Below are positions 24,401 to 38,300 of a stretch of DNA of 64,000 nt, in pieces. The number at the start of each line of letters is the position of its first letter. The first letter of the stretch is position 1. The translations under genes and the position numbers were made by a program. The stretch is taken from NCBI GenBank assembly GCA_013399875.1, contig VXAZ01000475.1, positions 787,767-851,766 of the forward strand. The letters are read 5' to 3'. A model generated the notes under the pieces. It was given only the letters and a program-made list of their open reading frames with translations. It did not search any database and was not told where the DNA came from. Origin of the DNA: Gymnorhina tibicen (taxonomy: Eukaryota > Chordata > Aves > Passeriformes > Artamidae).

Positions 24401-27400
24401 AGGCACACATAATTGATAGGCGAAAGGGAAAAAACAGCCCTTGGTGCCCAGGGCAAAAACGGTAAAAAAAAAAATTTAGAAGTTGTGGTATATAAAATCT
24501 GTGGGCACTTTGACTATACTGATTAGGGTAGGAAAATAAGATGTGACAGAAACAGAAAACAATCTGGAACATCATCCTAAGGAAGAAGAGGAGGTCTTTA
24601 ACAAGACCTGTAAGCCAGGTGGCTCAAGGTTTTCCCCTGAGGTGCTTCACAAAGCCTTTGAGATGACATCTGTGTGAAAAAAAGACAATAAAATGCAGCT
24701 GTTTGAGGCAGCCCCTGTTTCAGGCAGGCTGAGTAAAAGTTTTCCGCAGAGTGAAGAAGCAAATATATTTTAGCAACAGGAACTTCCCAAGGGATACCAA
24801 GTACACAATGAAAAAGCATCAATTTGCTGCTCTTCTAAGTAGCAGTGGACTTCCTCCACAAGCACTTTGGAAACCCTTCTTTCTAGAAAGCAGCACGGAC
24901 AGTAACAAGTGGTTCAGTTGTGAGATACTACATGAAGAATCATAATGCAATGTGCTACTTTTTAAATTCACCTCTTCCAGCTATTCTAGCTGGAATAGCC
25001 CATGCACCGAAACTACTGCACTAACTTTTGAATTCATGTAAGATGTTTTTGAAAGAAGGTGGCATGTCCTTGGCCCACATAGCAAAATAAAGAATGATGA
25101 CAAATATTCAGTGGATGGGTTGGATGAAGTGCTTGTACTCTGTAAGTCTTTGCCTATCAAAATCCTAGGTTAACATCGTTGAACCAAGATGGACAAATAG
25201 GACACAAATCTACCTCACTCCCTGCTGAAATTTTCAGCCTGCTGAATGGATATGAACCACCACCAATCACATCCTGTGGTAATGTGTTGAGCTGAGAAAC
25301 AGAGTGGCACATGAGCTAACATTCCCAATGTTTAGCCCTTCCTGTTCCTGGTAGCCTTTTAGAGACATAGTGTAGGCAGCTGTTGATAGTAATCACACTG
25401 TGTGTTATGATTAAATCTACCACTAACATGAACCAGAACTCAAACAGTTGTGTGAGTCTTGAAACTATGCTCAGTTCCAAGCAGGGAGCCAGGGAATAGG
25501 TCTCCTTGGGTAGGTGGCATACATCAGTTATCTTATCCTTCAGCCATTCAGGTCATTTTTCCACAGTGCAATCCCGGTAAGGTATATTATTTCATGGGCT
25601 CATCTAGCTGATTGACAGGTTTTTGGAAGATGGTCCACTAAGCAAGGCAGACATGCCCTTAACCACAATAGAGACAATAAGCAAGGAAGAATGCTTGGTT
25701 ACACTTGATTGCCTCACCATATTTTGAAGTGTTTTACTAGATTTGAGAGGCAGAAAAAAGTCAGAATGCCTTCAAAGTAAATTTTCAGACACAGAATACA
25801 CAGAACGTGCAAACAAACAAACAAAATCCACTTATTGAAAAGACATCAGACTAAAGATGTTCAATTCAACACTACAGGTGAACAAAACCCAGAGTTACTG
25901 TCCCCAGTCTCTTTCCTGTATTTCCCCTTTTTTTCATCTATGGTCAGAATGTTTCATTTGCAACCCTGAACTCTGTATGCTTAAACTACCTCTGTGAAAT
26001 AATTTATGTACTTGCTTTGCTCATACTGTCTTCACAGCTGGACTGCATTTCACATGGGGTGCTGGATATGGGTCTCCTATGATACATTTCATTTGAAAGA
26101 ACGTCAGAAAAGATGTAGTCTGGTTGAACATAGAAAGAAAAACAGAAAAGAGTATGCCAAGACCTCTCTTAAGTACTTTAACAAAATGATGATAGTCATT
26201 TGCAGTCATCCCTGACTTCAAAGACTGGCTCATGATTATCCCTAGCAGAAAAATTAACCTGCAAACATATGCACTTCACATATACTGGCAAATGTAACCA
26301 AATACCCTGAAATAGGCCAATAATTAACCAGTGAGATGAATGCTGAAAACAGTTCCCAAAAAGAGTTTGGGAATTGTCTTAAAATAAAATTTAGCACTCA
26401 AAACAATATACCATTATGCTCTGACAATGTGCCATCTGCCCACAGATTATTTGGTCAACATAGGAGGACTATGTGGTCCTGTGGCCACCCTCACATCAAA
26501 GCCAAAATCTCCTTGACCAAGAAAAACCTAAATAGGGCAGACCAACCTGCAAGTTGAGCAAGCTAACAGAATTTTCATAGTACAGAACAAATCCCAAAAT
26601 TAACAGAAATTTTTATGGAAGACATTTATTGAGAAGAAGTGGGTGATTAATTCATCAGACAAAAAAAATTAAATTAACTACAATACTTTACTGAATGGTT
26701 ATCTACAGTATTTACTCTGCTTATTGCTCCCATGTATTTAGCAATCAGTTAAAAATAAAGCTAAGGACCAAAACAGAGCTATATCCTACTTTGCTATGTT
26801 TTCACTTCTTGTTTAATACACCAATATATCCTTCTAATCCATTGCTTGGTCTAAATTTCCTTACAATTTAAAAAAATCACTGACACTTGGGGTATGGAAA
26901 TAATAATGGAATGCTCTGAGGCAAACAGGGATTAATTGTAATTGTCGATTTTTCTGAGCACACTTAACAAAGCAGCAGCCACATGCTGCCTTATTCCATG
27001 AATCCAGAAGATTGTTTGAGCAGGCAGTGTTATATTACTCTGGGGTGGGAATGAAATCATGTGGGAGCAGCAAGCACAGCTCATGGAGAAAAATTACCAT
27101 TTTATATTTATTACTTTGACTGGTTTAAGTGCCACAGGAATAGACTCTCTAATGCATTTGAGTGCAATTCCCCAACAATTTGACTCTGTTGCTTTGTAAA
27201 CTATTTTTAGGGAAAGTCTCGTAAGGCTTTTAAAGGCACAAGCCATCAGATTTTAAAAGTTATTTTGGTAGTTTATCAAAAGGATATAAATAATATGATA
27301 CAACTTTCCAGATTAGATTTATTCTTCAGATTCAGGTAGGAGAACAGCACTTCAGGAGAAAAATTCCTGGTTTTAACTTGCACATCATTTTTGTTCCATA

Positions 27401-30400
27401 AGCTTGAATATGCTTCTTCAGCAGGCTTTGGCTATCTATTGGTAACTCAGACATCATTTTGGCTTTCCATTGGTTACTCTGCAGTATGGATTCTTCATGC
27501 TTTTAAAACCAGATATTATTATAAGGAAACTACAGGCTTGAACGTACATAACTGCATAATTGTACTGTTCAACAGTTAATAGCAAAAGAGCATAAGGACG
27601 TTCTATTTTAGAGCAGAAAAGTAAAGGAAAAAGCAGACAGGCAAAAGGTTGTGTCTCTAAAAGGATATTTAATCAAAACTACAATTTTTTTCATTAAACA
27701 GTAAGGTAATTTCAGGTTTCCTACTTCCTTACCTTGCACCTTCACACAGCCATAGACATTGGACATAGCCATTTGTTGGCATCTTGCTCTTCATCATCTT
27801 GAAAATTTGAAATCTGAGTGTCCAGCATAAAAATGTACCTTTTGGCTGCTAGCAGCCTACTACAGATGAATTTTCGTGTTGACCTTCCAGCACAGTATAA
27901 TTAATACCTTGAGGAAGTGTATGTATTCTTCCCGTCTATGTAGTAATAGCTACACAATGAATAAACACTTGATAAGGCTGAAAACTCTTTACTGATTTAT
28001 GACATAATAATAGCTCAGAGGTGTTTCCTGTTTATTTTAATAATCTTTTCTATCTTAGTTGCTGAATCTTGGGCTGCATACATTTCAAGGCAGAGTCAGA
28101 GCATGCTCTGAGTCAGAAGCCTCTGAACAAGGCCTCCCTTCCTAGCTGCCATTTCAGTGGACACCACCAAGCACCTTCCAGCCCACCCAGCTGGCTGCCA
28201 AAACAACTGCTATGCTGTACTTTATAAAATATTTACAGTGCTTCTTGAATGACATAACAGGCTCTGATAACAACTCAAAATCATTTCAGTGAGGAGCTTG
28301 CACACTCTCCCCTGGAAACTGCCCAGGGCATCTTTTGTCTGCCCTGTAATGCTGCAGGAAGCATAGGTGTGGGAGGAGCCAATACCTTTTTTTGTTATAC
28401 CAGCATCAGGAGAGAACATGAGAAAGGCATTAACATCTAGCTGTCATCATCCTGGAAAATTCTAACCCACCACAGCGACTCTAAGCCAGAGTGCCACATT
28501 AGTCCACGCCATTTCATCACAAATTACCAGTTTCAAGCTCTGTTTCCTTTCTGAAAGCTGGATGCAACAAGCAGCCAGCTCACTGTGTTCATCAGACAAG
28601 GACAGCCATGCCAAATCGTCAAGGTCATTGAGCCTTTCAGCATCTGATGGGAACTGCATGAGCACAGCCAGATTGCAGAGTCCTTAAGACTGCAGTTGCC
28701 TTCCATATCAAAAGACTTTTAGATGGCTGTTCCCTCTCCTACCCCTTGGACAAATCTGTGAATTGATACAGGGATTCGAAAAAGATAAGCAATTTCTCCT
28801 CCAGTCACATACATGTCAGTCACACACACGCTTGAATAATGGTGCTGGAACTGTTGTATGGCAGGTATTTGGAAGTGAATCACACTAAACAGATCAGTGT
28901 AGACCTAATGACTTTGGTGACTTACACTGCTTTAAGATAACTGTAGCTGTAATACACCAAATAAGACAACAAAATCAGCAAACATATTATTTTATTATTA
29001 TTTTTGTTACTGCAGTCAAAGTTGTCCCTGTTTTGTGAGATATACGAACCTTTTTTTTTTTCAAATTTTGCATATAAAGATGCATGTAAACTATCCTGGA
29101 ATGGGATTAAACTCTGTATAAAATGCTCTCCAAGAACACTGCACAGATCACTTGACAATCTGCCTCAGTGTTCTATAGCTGGCCAGATCCTTCTCTCACT
29201 ACTTTTATTCACTGTCCCATTTTCTGTAATTGGATTACTCCTCAAGGAATGGAGAGGAGGCCTTCACTTCAGTTATCATGTCTAAAAAGCACAGTGTCTT
29301 CACCACTAGGATCTTCAAAGCTGCGTGGATTTAGCAACAGTAGGAAAGAAAAGGATCTTCTAGATTTTGTCCTTCATTCCAGTGAGAGTTACAGTTATAC
29401 AGAAACAATTCCAGCACTTGCAACATCATTGATTTTTTTTTTCTTCAAGTGATATGATATACAGTTGACCACAAGGGAGAGGCATAGCAAATAACTGAAA
29501 ACAAGTTCAAGAAAACACCACTGTTTCTCATGAATCAAACAAAAAGGTTAAGCAGTACCCATCAAAGCAGTAATGTCAACACACACACTCTACCCCCAGC
29601 TCCAGAAAGCTGTAAAATCATAAATCAGAAATAGCTCAGATGAGTCAGAAAAGTGATTTCTTTCTATCTCACTTTCTCTCCCAGCCCCAGACATATTTAG
29701 GTAAACACAAAGCCACATCATGGAATCAACAACTTGCAAAGGAGAAAAACAAAGGATAATGCAGAGATCCGTGCAAAGATCAACAGCAGACCTTGCCTCT
29801 AGGAAACCTCTTTCTCCCTCCAAACTCCAGAAACTGCATGCAATGAACTACAGCCACTTGCCGTTTGGGATGAAAACAGAAGTTAAAAGAAAAATCACAG
29901 CAATGACAGTAGATGCCGATAAATAATGAGTCCTACCAAAGCACTGTCTGGGCTAGGAAGAGAGGAAGGACACTCATGTCAAATACCTGCATTGGAAAAA
30001 GACACTTCAGACATTTCTACAGCTGTTTTCTTCTCATCATTTCCCACTTAATATCTGTAACTATGGGAACATAAAAGAAAACCAAAGATTTAAGGAAGCA
30101 GGGATTGAGAAGCAAGGCATCAATAGTTTCTTACAGAGAGAAAAAGACACACCAGCAAGATCAAATCTAACCAAGAAAGAAATCACATGTGGCAGTTCAG
30201 TAATGGTCAAATACACATCTCTGGTACAGTGTTTAACCCATAAACACAGAGTCCTAGGTTTGAAATAAGATAGAAACATTGACACATTTGCTTCATCTGC
30301 AAATAACAGTGAAGAATTAATTCTAAATAGACAGCCTATAAGACTTTTTCTCTTGCCACAGAAATGCACAGTCTCCATTCAGTGTCACTGGCTTTTATCT

Positions 30401-33090
30401 AAGGTTTGCTGCTGGTTACCTCATTAAGCACTGGCTTCTGAAATGTCTCGCATCCACCGTGCTCTGTAGCAGAGCAGTTAAATTTGTCACACTTGCAAGG
30501 GATCCTTGGAAGTATTAACTTTGCCATTAGGCCAAAATTCTTTTTAAAAGTCTTTTCTTTATGCAGAATGAAAGAAGGCAAGTCAGATACAATTCAGAAC
30601 CCCCTTTTAAACTGATTCTGAGAAGAGGTTTTTGGTATCAGATAAGAACAGAGAAGCCTGAGACACAAGATTAATTTAGGTATTTAGTTTCATCCAGCAA
30701 ATACTTTTCACTAGTTGATATTATGTGACCACATTTCAAGAAACGGCCTTTTTCCCTCAACTTCAAAGAAAGAGAAAAATAGAAGAATGAACTTTTCTTT
30801 TGCTTTAAATCCACACCTACTTCAAACACAGCTTTCTTTATGAAAGGCTGAGCTCACTTTCAGATTATAAAATTAAGCACTTAATACTTCGTCCCCGAAA
30901 CAACACGTAATTCTGAACACTTTTCTTTGGTGAAGCACATATATTTTTCAAAATTAAAAGACTACTATGGGTTTAAGCAGAGAGACTGAGATATTTCACA
31001 CTTAAAAGTATATTTCCTGAGAAAGTGGAAAGAAAGTTGCTAAGAAGGCTCAGCCTCATCTTTCAGCCTTAAATTATGGTGGCCTTCTCTGATTCCAGAT
31101 GAAGCCAATAGTCTGACAGGTAACATGCATAACAAGGGAAAAAATAAAACCAAGCAAAACCAAACCACATCAATGCTCTACATTTTTGATCAGTTGTTTA
31201 AGCTCATTACAGAGCTTGACCAGCCTCAAGTTACTAAATAGTTTGGTTTGTCTGATGCAGACAGAAAGTTAGACCTACAGTGAAAGTGCTAACCAAAAGG
31301 ATAACAGACTGGCAATGAGAGGATGCCGGGTCTGCTCTCATGAGGCTACAACACTACATTGCCAGTGACCATTTTTATCCCTGCAAGTAGTTCCAAAGCT
31401 TTGCTTGACTGCTTCATTTTCAGTCTAGTCCATGCTGAAATGAAGATTTTCTCAGTACACATGGCTTTCAGCACTTGTTTTCTATAGATTCAGCCTCTGA
31501 CCACAGCCATCTCTCTTTCGTAACTGATAGTTCAAGCTTCAGGTGTTAAATAAAGAATTTGGATAACATCACTTCTGTCTCCTTACCTTCCCCACCTGTT
31601 CAGCCTTTGATATGCAGCTTACCTGAAGAACAGAATGACAGCTTCTAACCACAAGACAAGAACAGGATGGCCAGTAAACCCTGTTGTATTTGATTCATGA
31701 CCCACTTAACAAGTACTCTGGTGAAACCTCAATTCATTTCTTTAGGCCTATTTCTTATTTCTTACAGCACAATCTGTCTTATGGCTCAGTCAGCCCCATG
31801 AGGCAAACCCTGGCAGTCCCATCTCCCAGCCCATGCAAGTATGAGGAGGAGGAGGAGGAGACGAGCTGCAGACACCATCAGTCAGCCCAAGGAACATATG
31901 AAACATCCCACTGCTCAGTCTCAGGCACCAGAAACATCCTGTACTCTCACACTGACTCAGATTCGTCAGGTGCCTGCAGTCAGACAGCAGCGCAGGAGCG
32001 CTGGCAGTGCCAGCAGAGCCATGAGCTCAAGAGACTGCAAGTGAATTCCACTGCACAGGGAAGGACAGAGCAGCCTTCACTGGCTAACAGTGGACAGAGG
32101 GAGGCACACATGCCATTGCCCAAGAGTCCCTGAGTCAGCACTGATGAAGAAGCACCTTGAGTGCCTCACAGATCAATCAGAACAACAACCTGCTTTAACA
32201 AGTGCCACTGAACACACACAGGCTTGTTTCTACGGGAAAATATTTTAACTGCACACGCGGGTGAACATTTTGTAAAACTGCCAGTGGATGCAGCCAGCAC
32301 CGCTAATGTGATCACAAAAACCTATGATGGTTAAGAATTTTATTTTGAAAAAAATTGTAGTCCAAATCAATTAGAAAATTAAAAATGTATGCCTCAGAAT
32401 TCCAAAGGGATGCACAATTTTACATACAAAACTACCCATATAAAAAACCCCCCAAAATGGATGAGACTGAATTTTCAAGAGGCTCTTATAAAACCAACAA
32501 AAAATAGCTACAGTAATGGCTGGTGTTTGTGGGATTTACTCATATCCCTTTGCAGACTGCTTCTGATTTTTATTGGATTTTTCAGGTTATTAACAGTTAT
32601 CCTTCTCAAGAAAAACCACTACTTTGTTGAATGGGCCTGAAATCAAAACTCAAACCAAGGGCTGTGGAGGTACTGCAGAAGGTGAACAAGCAGGGTGGTG
32701 GGAAGGGTCTATCTCCACCCCCCTACCAGGAGCCAGAGTTCACAGCCCAACCCTTGTGACAGAAACTGAAATTGGGGAAGCAGCCTGTGCTCCTGTGGTG
32801 TGAACTGTGTCCCAACACCTCTGTACCTGGGGCTGAGAGGAAAAGCAGAGGCTGGTGGGTGGCTTGTAAAGAAGAACAGGGGAGGAAATCACATCCACCA
32901 GCCTTTCTGAGCTTCCTGCCTCACGGTGATCAGTCCCCCAGCTAAAACACCAGAACAGACACAGCAACCCTGCTTCTGCACGTGACCACCTGGGCAGCTG
33001 CAGTGCATGGCCCACACAGGTGCCAGTGGTCACCTCTTTGCAGGATGGGCTAAAGCTGAAATCCTAAGGGGTCGCGACATTAAGCATTAA
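21469..33090. other. AT-rich non-genic stretch
   Basis: No supported gene. A short GTTT-rich run lies at 22691-22716. A minus-strand cysteine-containing open segment around 30427-30510 ends at a good donor (GAG|GTAACC) and is discussed as a lead. A (GAG)n run at 31842-31863 sits in a 149-codon plus frame that starts at a non-ATG codon, and I do not take it as coding. A moderately GC-rich patch lies at 32640-33050 without recognisable content. Confidence 0.5.
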
Positions 33091-33140
33091 TCACAGAATA
33101 TGCTGAGCTGGAAGGGACTCATCAGGATCATCAGGTCTGT
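33091..33140 (-). mobile_element. CR1 LINE 3' tail fragment
   Basis: The plus strand reads 'cacagaatatgctgagctgg' followed by 'aagggactcatcaggatcatc'-like sequence, the reverse complement of the standard avian CR1 3' end. Only about 50 bases are clear, so this is a severely 5'-truncated minus-strand copy, as is usual for CR1. It has no coding capacity. Confidence 0.7.
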
Positions 33141-36100
33141 GTGTATCATCGAGATATGTGGATAAACAACTTGGATAGTGGGATTATTCTGTTCATATAA
33201 ATATATATGCTTTTCTCAGGGCAAATACGTTGCTTGTTAAAATGACTTCACCAACATAAAATCGGGGCCAGATAGTGGTATCGAGACATTACTCACATGG
33301 CCTGTTTCTGACCTTCTTTGCTCAGCACCTGGCACTTTATTTGATGAACTGACATATTCAAATGATTTAGGGCTGTGGTTCACAGAGCAGGACTTCATGC
33401 ACAGTATGAAACAGGATGGAAGAATTTAGAAAAAAATGAACCGCTATAAACAATGTAAGTTATTTTAACTCCTCCAGCCTAAATGAAAAGTTAAATAGCG
33501 CAGTGTTTGGTAGCACACAGCAAAACTGATTCTTAATTGCTGCATTTTCTTCAAGGCTTATATGTAACAAAGGGATAAACATTAAACTATTACTTCAAAT
33601 ACATTATAGAAAAGCAAGTTTCTTCTTTTCTTTTTTTTGTTTAATTTTCCCATGTCCATTCACAACCTTTGAAAGCCTTAAGCTGTTAGAAAGAAAAGAC
33701 AGAGGATTCGGGGTTCAAATTGCCGTAGGAGCTTTGATGTGAGGATGTGAGTCTAGTACCATTGCCACTGCCTAATTTCATTATCTGCCCAAATGGGCAG
33801 AAGCTATATAATTTTAAGGTTTGTCGTCTAGTAAGAGCAAAGATCAAATAACTCTTTCAAAGGTGTGAATGGTCTCCTCTCAGGGGAGATGAGTTACAAT
33901 GAAGCAAATAAGGGATCTAGCCCTGTCTTCAAAAAACATTTTAATGGCAGCAAGATAAAGCCACAGAGTGAAGAATCACGATTGCCTTCATTAGTTGAGT
34001 GCTAATTGCCCTGGCAGTACACATAATGCTGAACAAGGATGGGAGGAGTTGGGTTTATCACTGAGTCAAAACCAGCAGCTCAGTTTGACTTGTGGGAGGG
34101 AAACACATTGTGCCTGCAACCTCCAGGTGATGCTCTGCCTTCTGCAAGAAACCTCTCCTGATCTGTCCTCAGAAGAGCAGTTCCAACTCCCTCACCCTTT
34201 GGGACAGTTGCACTGCCGAGCCCTGGATTAACATAAAGGGCTGGTAATAAAGTAAATAAAATTAGCTACTTCCCACAGAGGACTGAGGCACAAATAAAAA
34301 CAAAAATGAAAAGCAAAGATATAAAATCAGGAGGCTTGTTTTCCTTTTTGTTTTTTCTGTTATTTTTAAGGAGAAACTAGGAAATAAAGAAGAATGAGGG
34401 AAGCAAAGACATTTTCCATCATGAATTCTTGAATGCTGTACACATGATCTCATTGGTAATGGGTCAGTGCCTCCTGCTGTGCCTTGGGCAAGATGGCTGT
34501 GATATATAAAATGCTTGTAGTGGCTGTTGACATTGCAGAAAGCTTTTATTTTTCTCTCTCCCTCTTTTTTTTTTTAACTACATCTATGTCTCCATCTTAA
34601 GCCTAAAAAAATTAAGAACTTCGTGACAGTCAGTTTGTTGACCTAGTAATTCCATATTGAACCATCACACATACACAATCAACAATTGTCACACTGTTAA
34701 TAAAGAGCTGAAAACTTAAGCACTAATAAGGACATTCATGACACATTGTCATCAGTAGTGCTGATGTCAGAGACAAGTGAAACCTTGGGGGCTTGTAGCC
34801 ATCAGCTCACACCCAAACCACCTGAAATCAACAGAAAGGCTGCCTTACAGACCAGAGAGAAAATAGCGAGTGGTATAATAATAGAGAGGTTCTATTTGCT
34901 TTCATTAGTTCATTCCTCAAACATGGGCAGAAAAAAAAAAATCAGATATTTTTATATCATTCTCCTTTTAGATAAAATGCTGTTTCATATACCAAATTTT
35001 CTCGGAGAATTACAAAATCCTAAGAGGACTCAGCTGAGTAGCCTAATGCTTCTAAACAGAAGGTGATAAGCAGTCATCAGATAGTATTTCTTTGCTACAT
35101 AGGGAGCATACAGAGGTTGGTGTAGAAATGACACAGAGAAGAAAGCAGGAAAATTGTAAAATACACTTTCATTATAGCATATATATATGATGATGATTAC
35201 TAATGGCAAAAAGCAAGTGAATTTTCCAGAATGCTAGTGGCATTTCAGTTTTCTCTAGGTCATTGCAACACAGTAATTTCACGTATACTAAGTCAATGGT
35301 TGTTTTTCTGTTCTTTTTCTTTTCCTATTTAAATAGTAACCCAGCTAGGAATAGACTATTGATATTAATAGAACACAGCACAGAAAAGAAGCCATAATAT
35401 CTGCATATTTTATATTTCATCCTTTTCTGGACTCACTATGGTGCCCATCAGGAAACAAGGAGAGATTAGATTAACAAAATCCATCATTATTTATTTTCAT
35501 TGTCTATTACTTATTGCTGTTTACTTACAATTCTTAAAAGCAACACAGGATACCATTTAAAATTATCTATACCATGACTTTTATTACACTATTCTCTCCC
35601 CTTATATTATTATATATGAGTTACAATACACAGGCAGTGAAGAATTTGAGGCTACATATTTCCCAGGCTATTGAGCTCCAAGGATAACCCTTGATATCAG
35701 AAATTTCAGCAAAAATATACTGCAGAAAACACACGCAGATTGCCTATTACTAAATTTTTTTCCTCCTTTGTGGTACATTAATACTTTTTACTGCATTTTT
35801 TCTTCTCTGCATCTATGTGTGTGATAGTATTTCATACTATCAATAAGACATAAAGATATAGTTCCCTTGCCTTGCCAAAGTGGCAGAGTAAAAGTCAGTG
35901 GCTGTCAGAATATTTGTTGCAGGATACTGCTTTTCATGAAAAGTACCCTACAAACAGTGACTAAGAAAAGTAGTCAGACTGATCAGATATTTTCCCCAGT
36001 GTTTTTAGTAAAATCTCCATTTTCATGATTTTTTTTTTGTAATAAACAGCTTCTAATCAAAGAAGTAATAAACTTTCCACACAGAAAAAAAAAAAAAAAA

Positions 36101-38065
36101 GCAAGAAAGACAGAAAAGCCCATAGATTTAACAGGAGCCACTTCAGGTAGATCCAAGCTCTCTGAAGAGTACTTAGTACTCCAGGGAAAGAGCTTAAGGA
36201 ACTTTACTCACCCCATTTTCCCCAGAAAAGAGACAGAAAAATCAGTAAGTCATGTGAAGGCCAGCCTTTCTGTTCCAGACCCACCTCACTCAAGCATTTG
36301 GCCCCAAGATAAAAGAAACTGAACATAATTATTTGGCTTGCACTTCAAAGCTTAAACTAGGTGATCTAGTGACAACTCTAAGTCTTAAAATAGAATAGCC
36401 TCTTTATATTATTTTTGTCCCCTTCTATGCTCCCTCCTTTTTATTCTGTTTCTATCCCTCAGGCAACTTGCTGCATTTATCCATAATTAGACAAAAGGAA
36501 TAACCAGAAGCTCTGCAAATGCACAGTGTGTACATATGTGTGTGTACCTACATCTCTCCTCCAAGCAGAGACAGAAAAAGGGATGTGCTAAGGGCATGCT
36601 TCAAGTATCCTGGCAAAAACAAGCATAGGATGAAATTCAGTATCTTTGGATAAGTGACAAATTAAAAATAGAACCCATGTTACTATAGAAAATACAATTC
36701 CACTTGTTGTATCTTTTACAGTTACCTGTTGTTCTGTCTTGAATTCTTTCCCTTTCAAAATATCAGGGGGTCAAATAAAATTCAAAAGACTCCTAAGCCA
36801 CTAAAAAAACCCCTCATTGCTCACTGGATGGTGTTTGCTTTCAGAGAAGCATTACTAGTGTGCAATCCTTGACCACTCAGCAGTAAGGTGCAACAGACGA
36901 TGACTGCATTCTAAAAGGTATGCCCTGCTCAAAAGCTGAATAAATAGGTAATGAAATGACTGATTCGAAAAAATAGTAATCCAAAACATTGGTTCATTTC
37001 TGTCCCACACCCTGCACAAAATCACAGCTCAAAAATAAGGATAGTACCTTGATAATCCATAACAGGAAATACCTCTCCCCCCAGGCATTGTGATTTTGTC
37101 TGCCTCAAGTTGTACTTTCTAATCCAGCACAAGGGAAAGTGTTGAAATAAGGGTACAGGAGCAGCTGAAAATGCTAAACTTTCAGATCCAAGACAGAAAA
37201 CCAAGGCCACGTCTAGTTTCCACAAAGTCTAAAATGCAAAAACGAAAAGAGCAACTATAACATTAATAATTAAAATTGAATTAAAAGTAGTGTAAGTTAA
37301 GGCCAAGGGAGTATTTTTACTTTATAAATTTTTTATTGTTTTTGATCAGTTAGAACCACAGAATGCTTTGAATACAGAAATATGCATGTTAATGAAATAG
37401 CATGTACTAAGATGTCCTAACTGAGGACATTTATTTTAATAAACCATAAAACTTGTATAATTAATGTAATAATATATTAAGGACACAAATAAGTAATGAG
37501 AATTATGTTTAAATAACTGCTGTGTAGGCAAGGGTCCAAGAGGATTAAAAACACAACCTTGAATCCAGATTCTCATTTTGTCAACGCCACAGCAATCACT
37601 GTGCAGTTATACTGCTAGGACAATCACAGCCATGCAACCTCAGCCTGGCTCTGAGTTGTTATGGGATGGGAAGACTCAGCTTGACTTGAATTGCCCAGAA
37701 TTTCTGAGACTCTTAAAGGGAACCTTTACTCCAGAAGAAAAAGGGCAACAATCACCCTTAGATTAGGAAAGAACATCGGTTTTGCATTGCCTCCAAAGGT
37801 TCATGTCAAGTCACAAGCATAAGAAAGAGGGAGGGACAGTGAAGGGCTATATCTCGCAAATCTCCCTCCTAAACTCCTTCTGGGGTGCTCAGGTACTCTC
37901 TCCACTCCACAGCAAGGTTTATCACAAGCTTCAGAAAGGCAGAGCTGGGGGGCTGAGAAGGGGCTGGTGCATCTGGGATGGGAAGGGGTGGCTTGGCTCC
38001 CCGGAATAAGGTCTGATGATAAGAGTAAAGGAAGTTTCACACTCACAAATCCTCTACACCAGTTC
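33141..38065. other. AT-rich non-genic stretch
   Basis: No gene or intact transposon seen. It contains a 16-base A run at 36085-36100 and a perfect 9-bp hairpin at 35822-35842 (arms TGATAGTAT and ATACTATCA, 3-base loop). Confidence 0.55.
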
Positions 38066-38300
38066 AGAGTATAAAGGAATCATTGAATTACCAAGGTTGC
38101 AAAAGACCTCTAAGATCATCAAGTCCAACCAATGAAACTTTAGCCACTGTTCTCAGTCTTCCCCCTGCAGCCCTGGCATTAGGTAGGTAAGGGAACCCCT
38201 GCAGGGCATCACTCCATTCCCAGGTGCCTTACCACCAACATGCCCTATCACCATTGCCCATTACACTGCCTCCATAGTCACATCTTCTATGGCCCAAACT
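38066..38300 (-). mobile_element. CR1 LINE 3' fragment
   Basis: 'aaaggaatcattgaatta', then 'aaaagacctctaagatcatc' and 'aagtccaacc' match the reverse complement of an avian CR1 3' end. Further right, 'ccaccaacatgcccta' and 'ccattgcccattacactg' fit the next block of the same family. About 100 bases between the two parts do not fit, so an internal insertion or strong divergence is likely. The element is 5'-truncated and non-coding, and its right limit is approximate. Confidence 0.7.

Noticed and set aside
31684..32133. 149-codon plus-strand frame with a Glu run
   Set aside because: It starts at a TTG codon, the Glu run is a (GAG)n microsatellite, and there is no recognisable domain or splice support.
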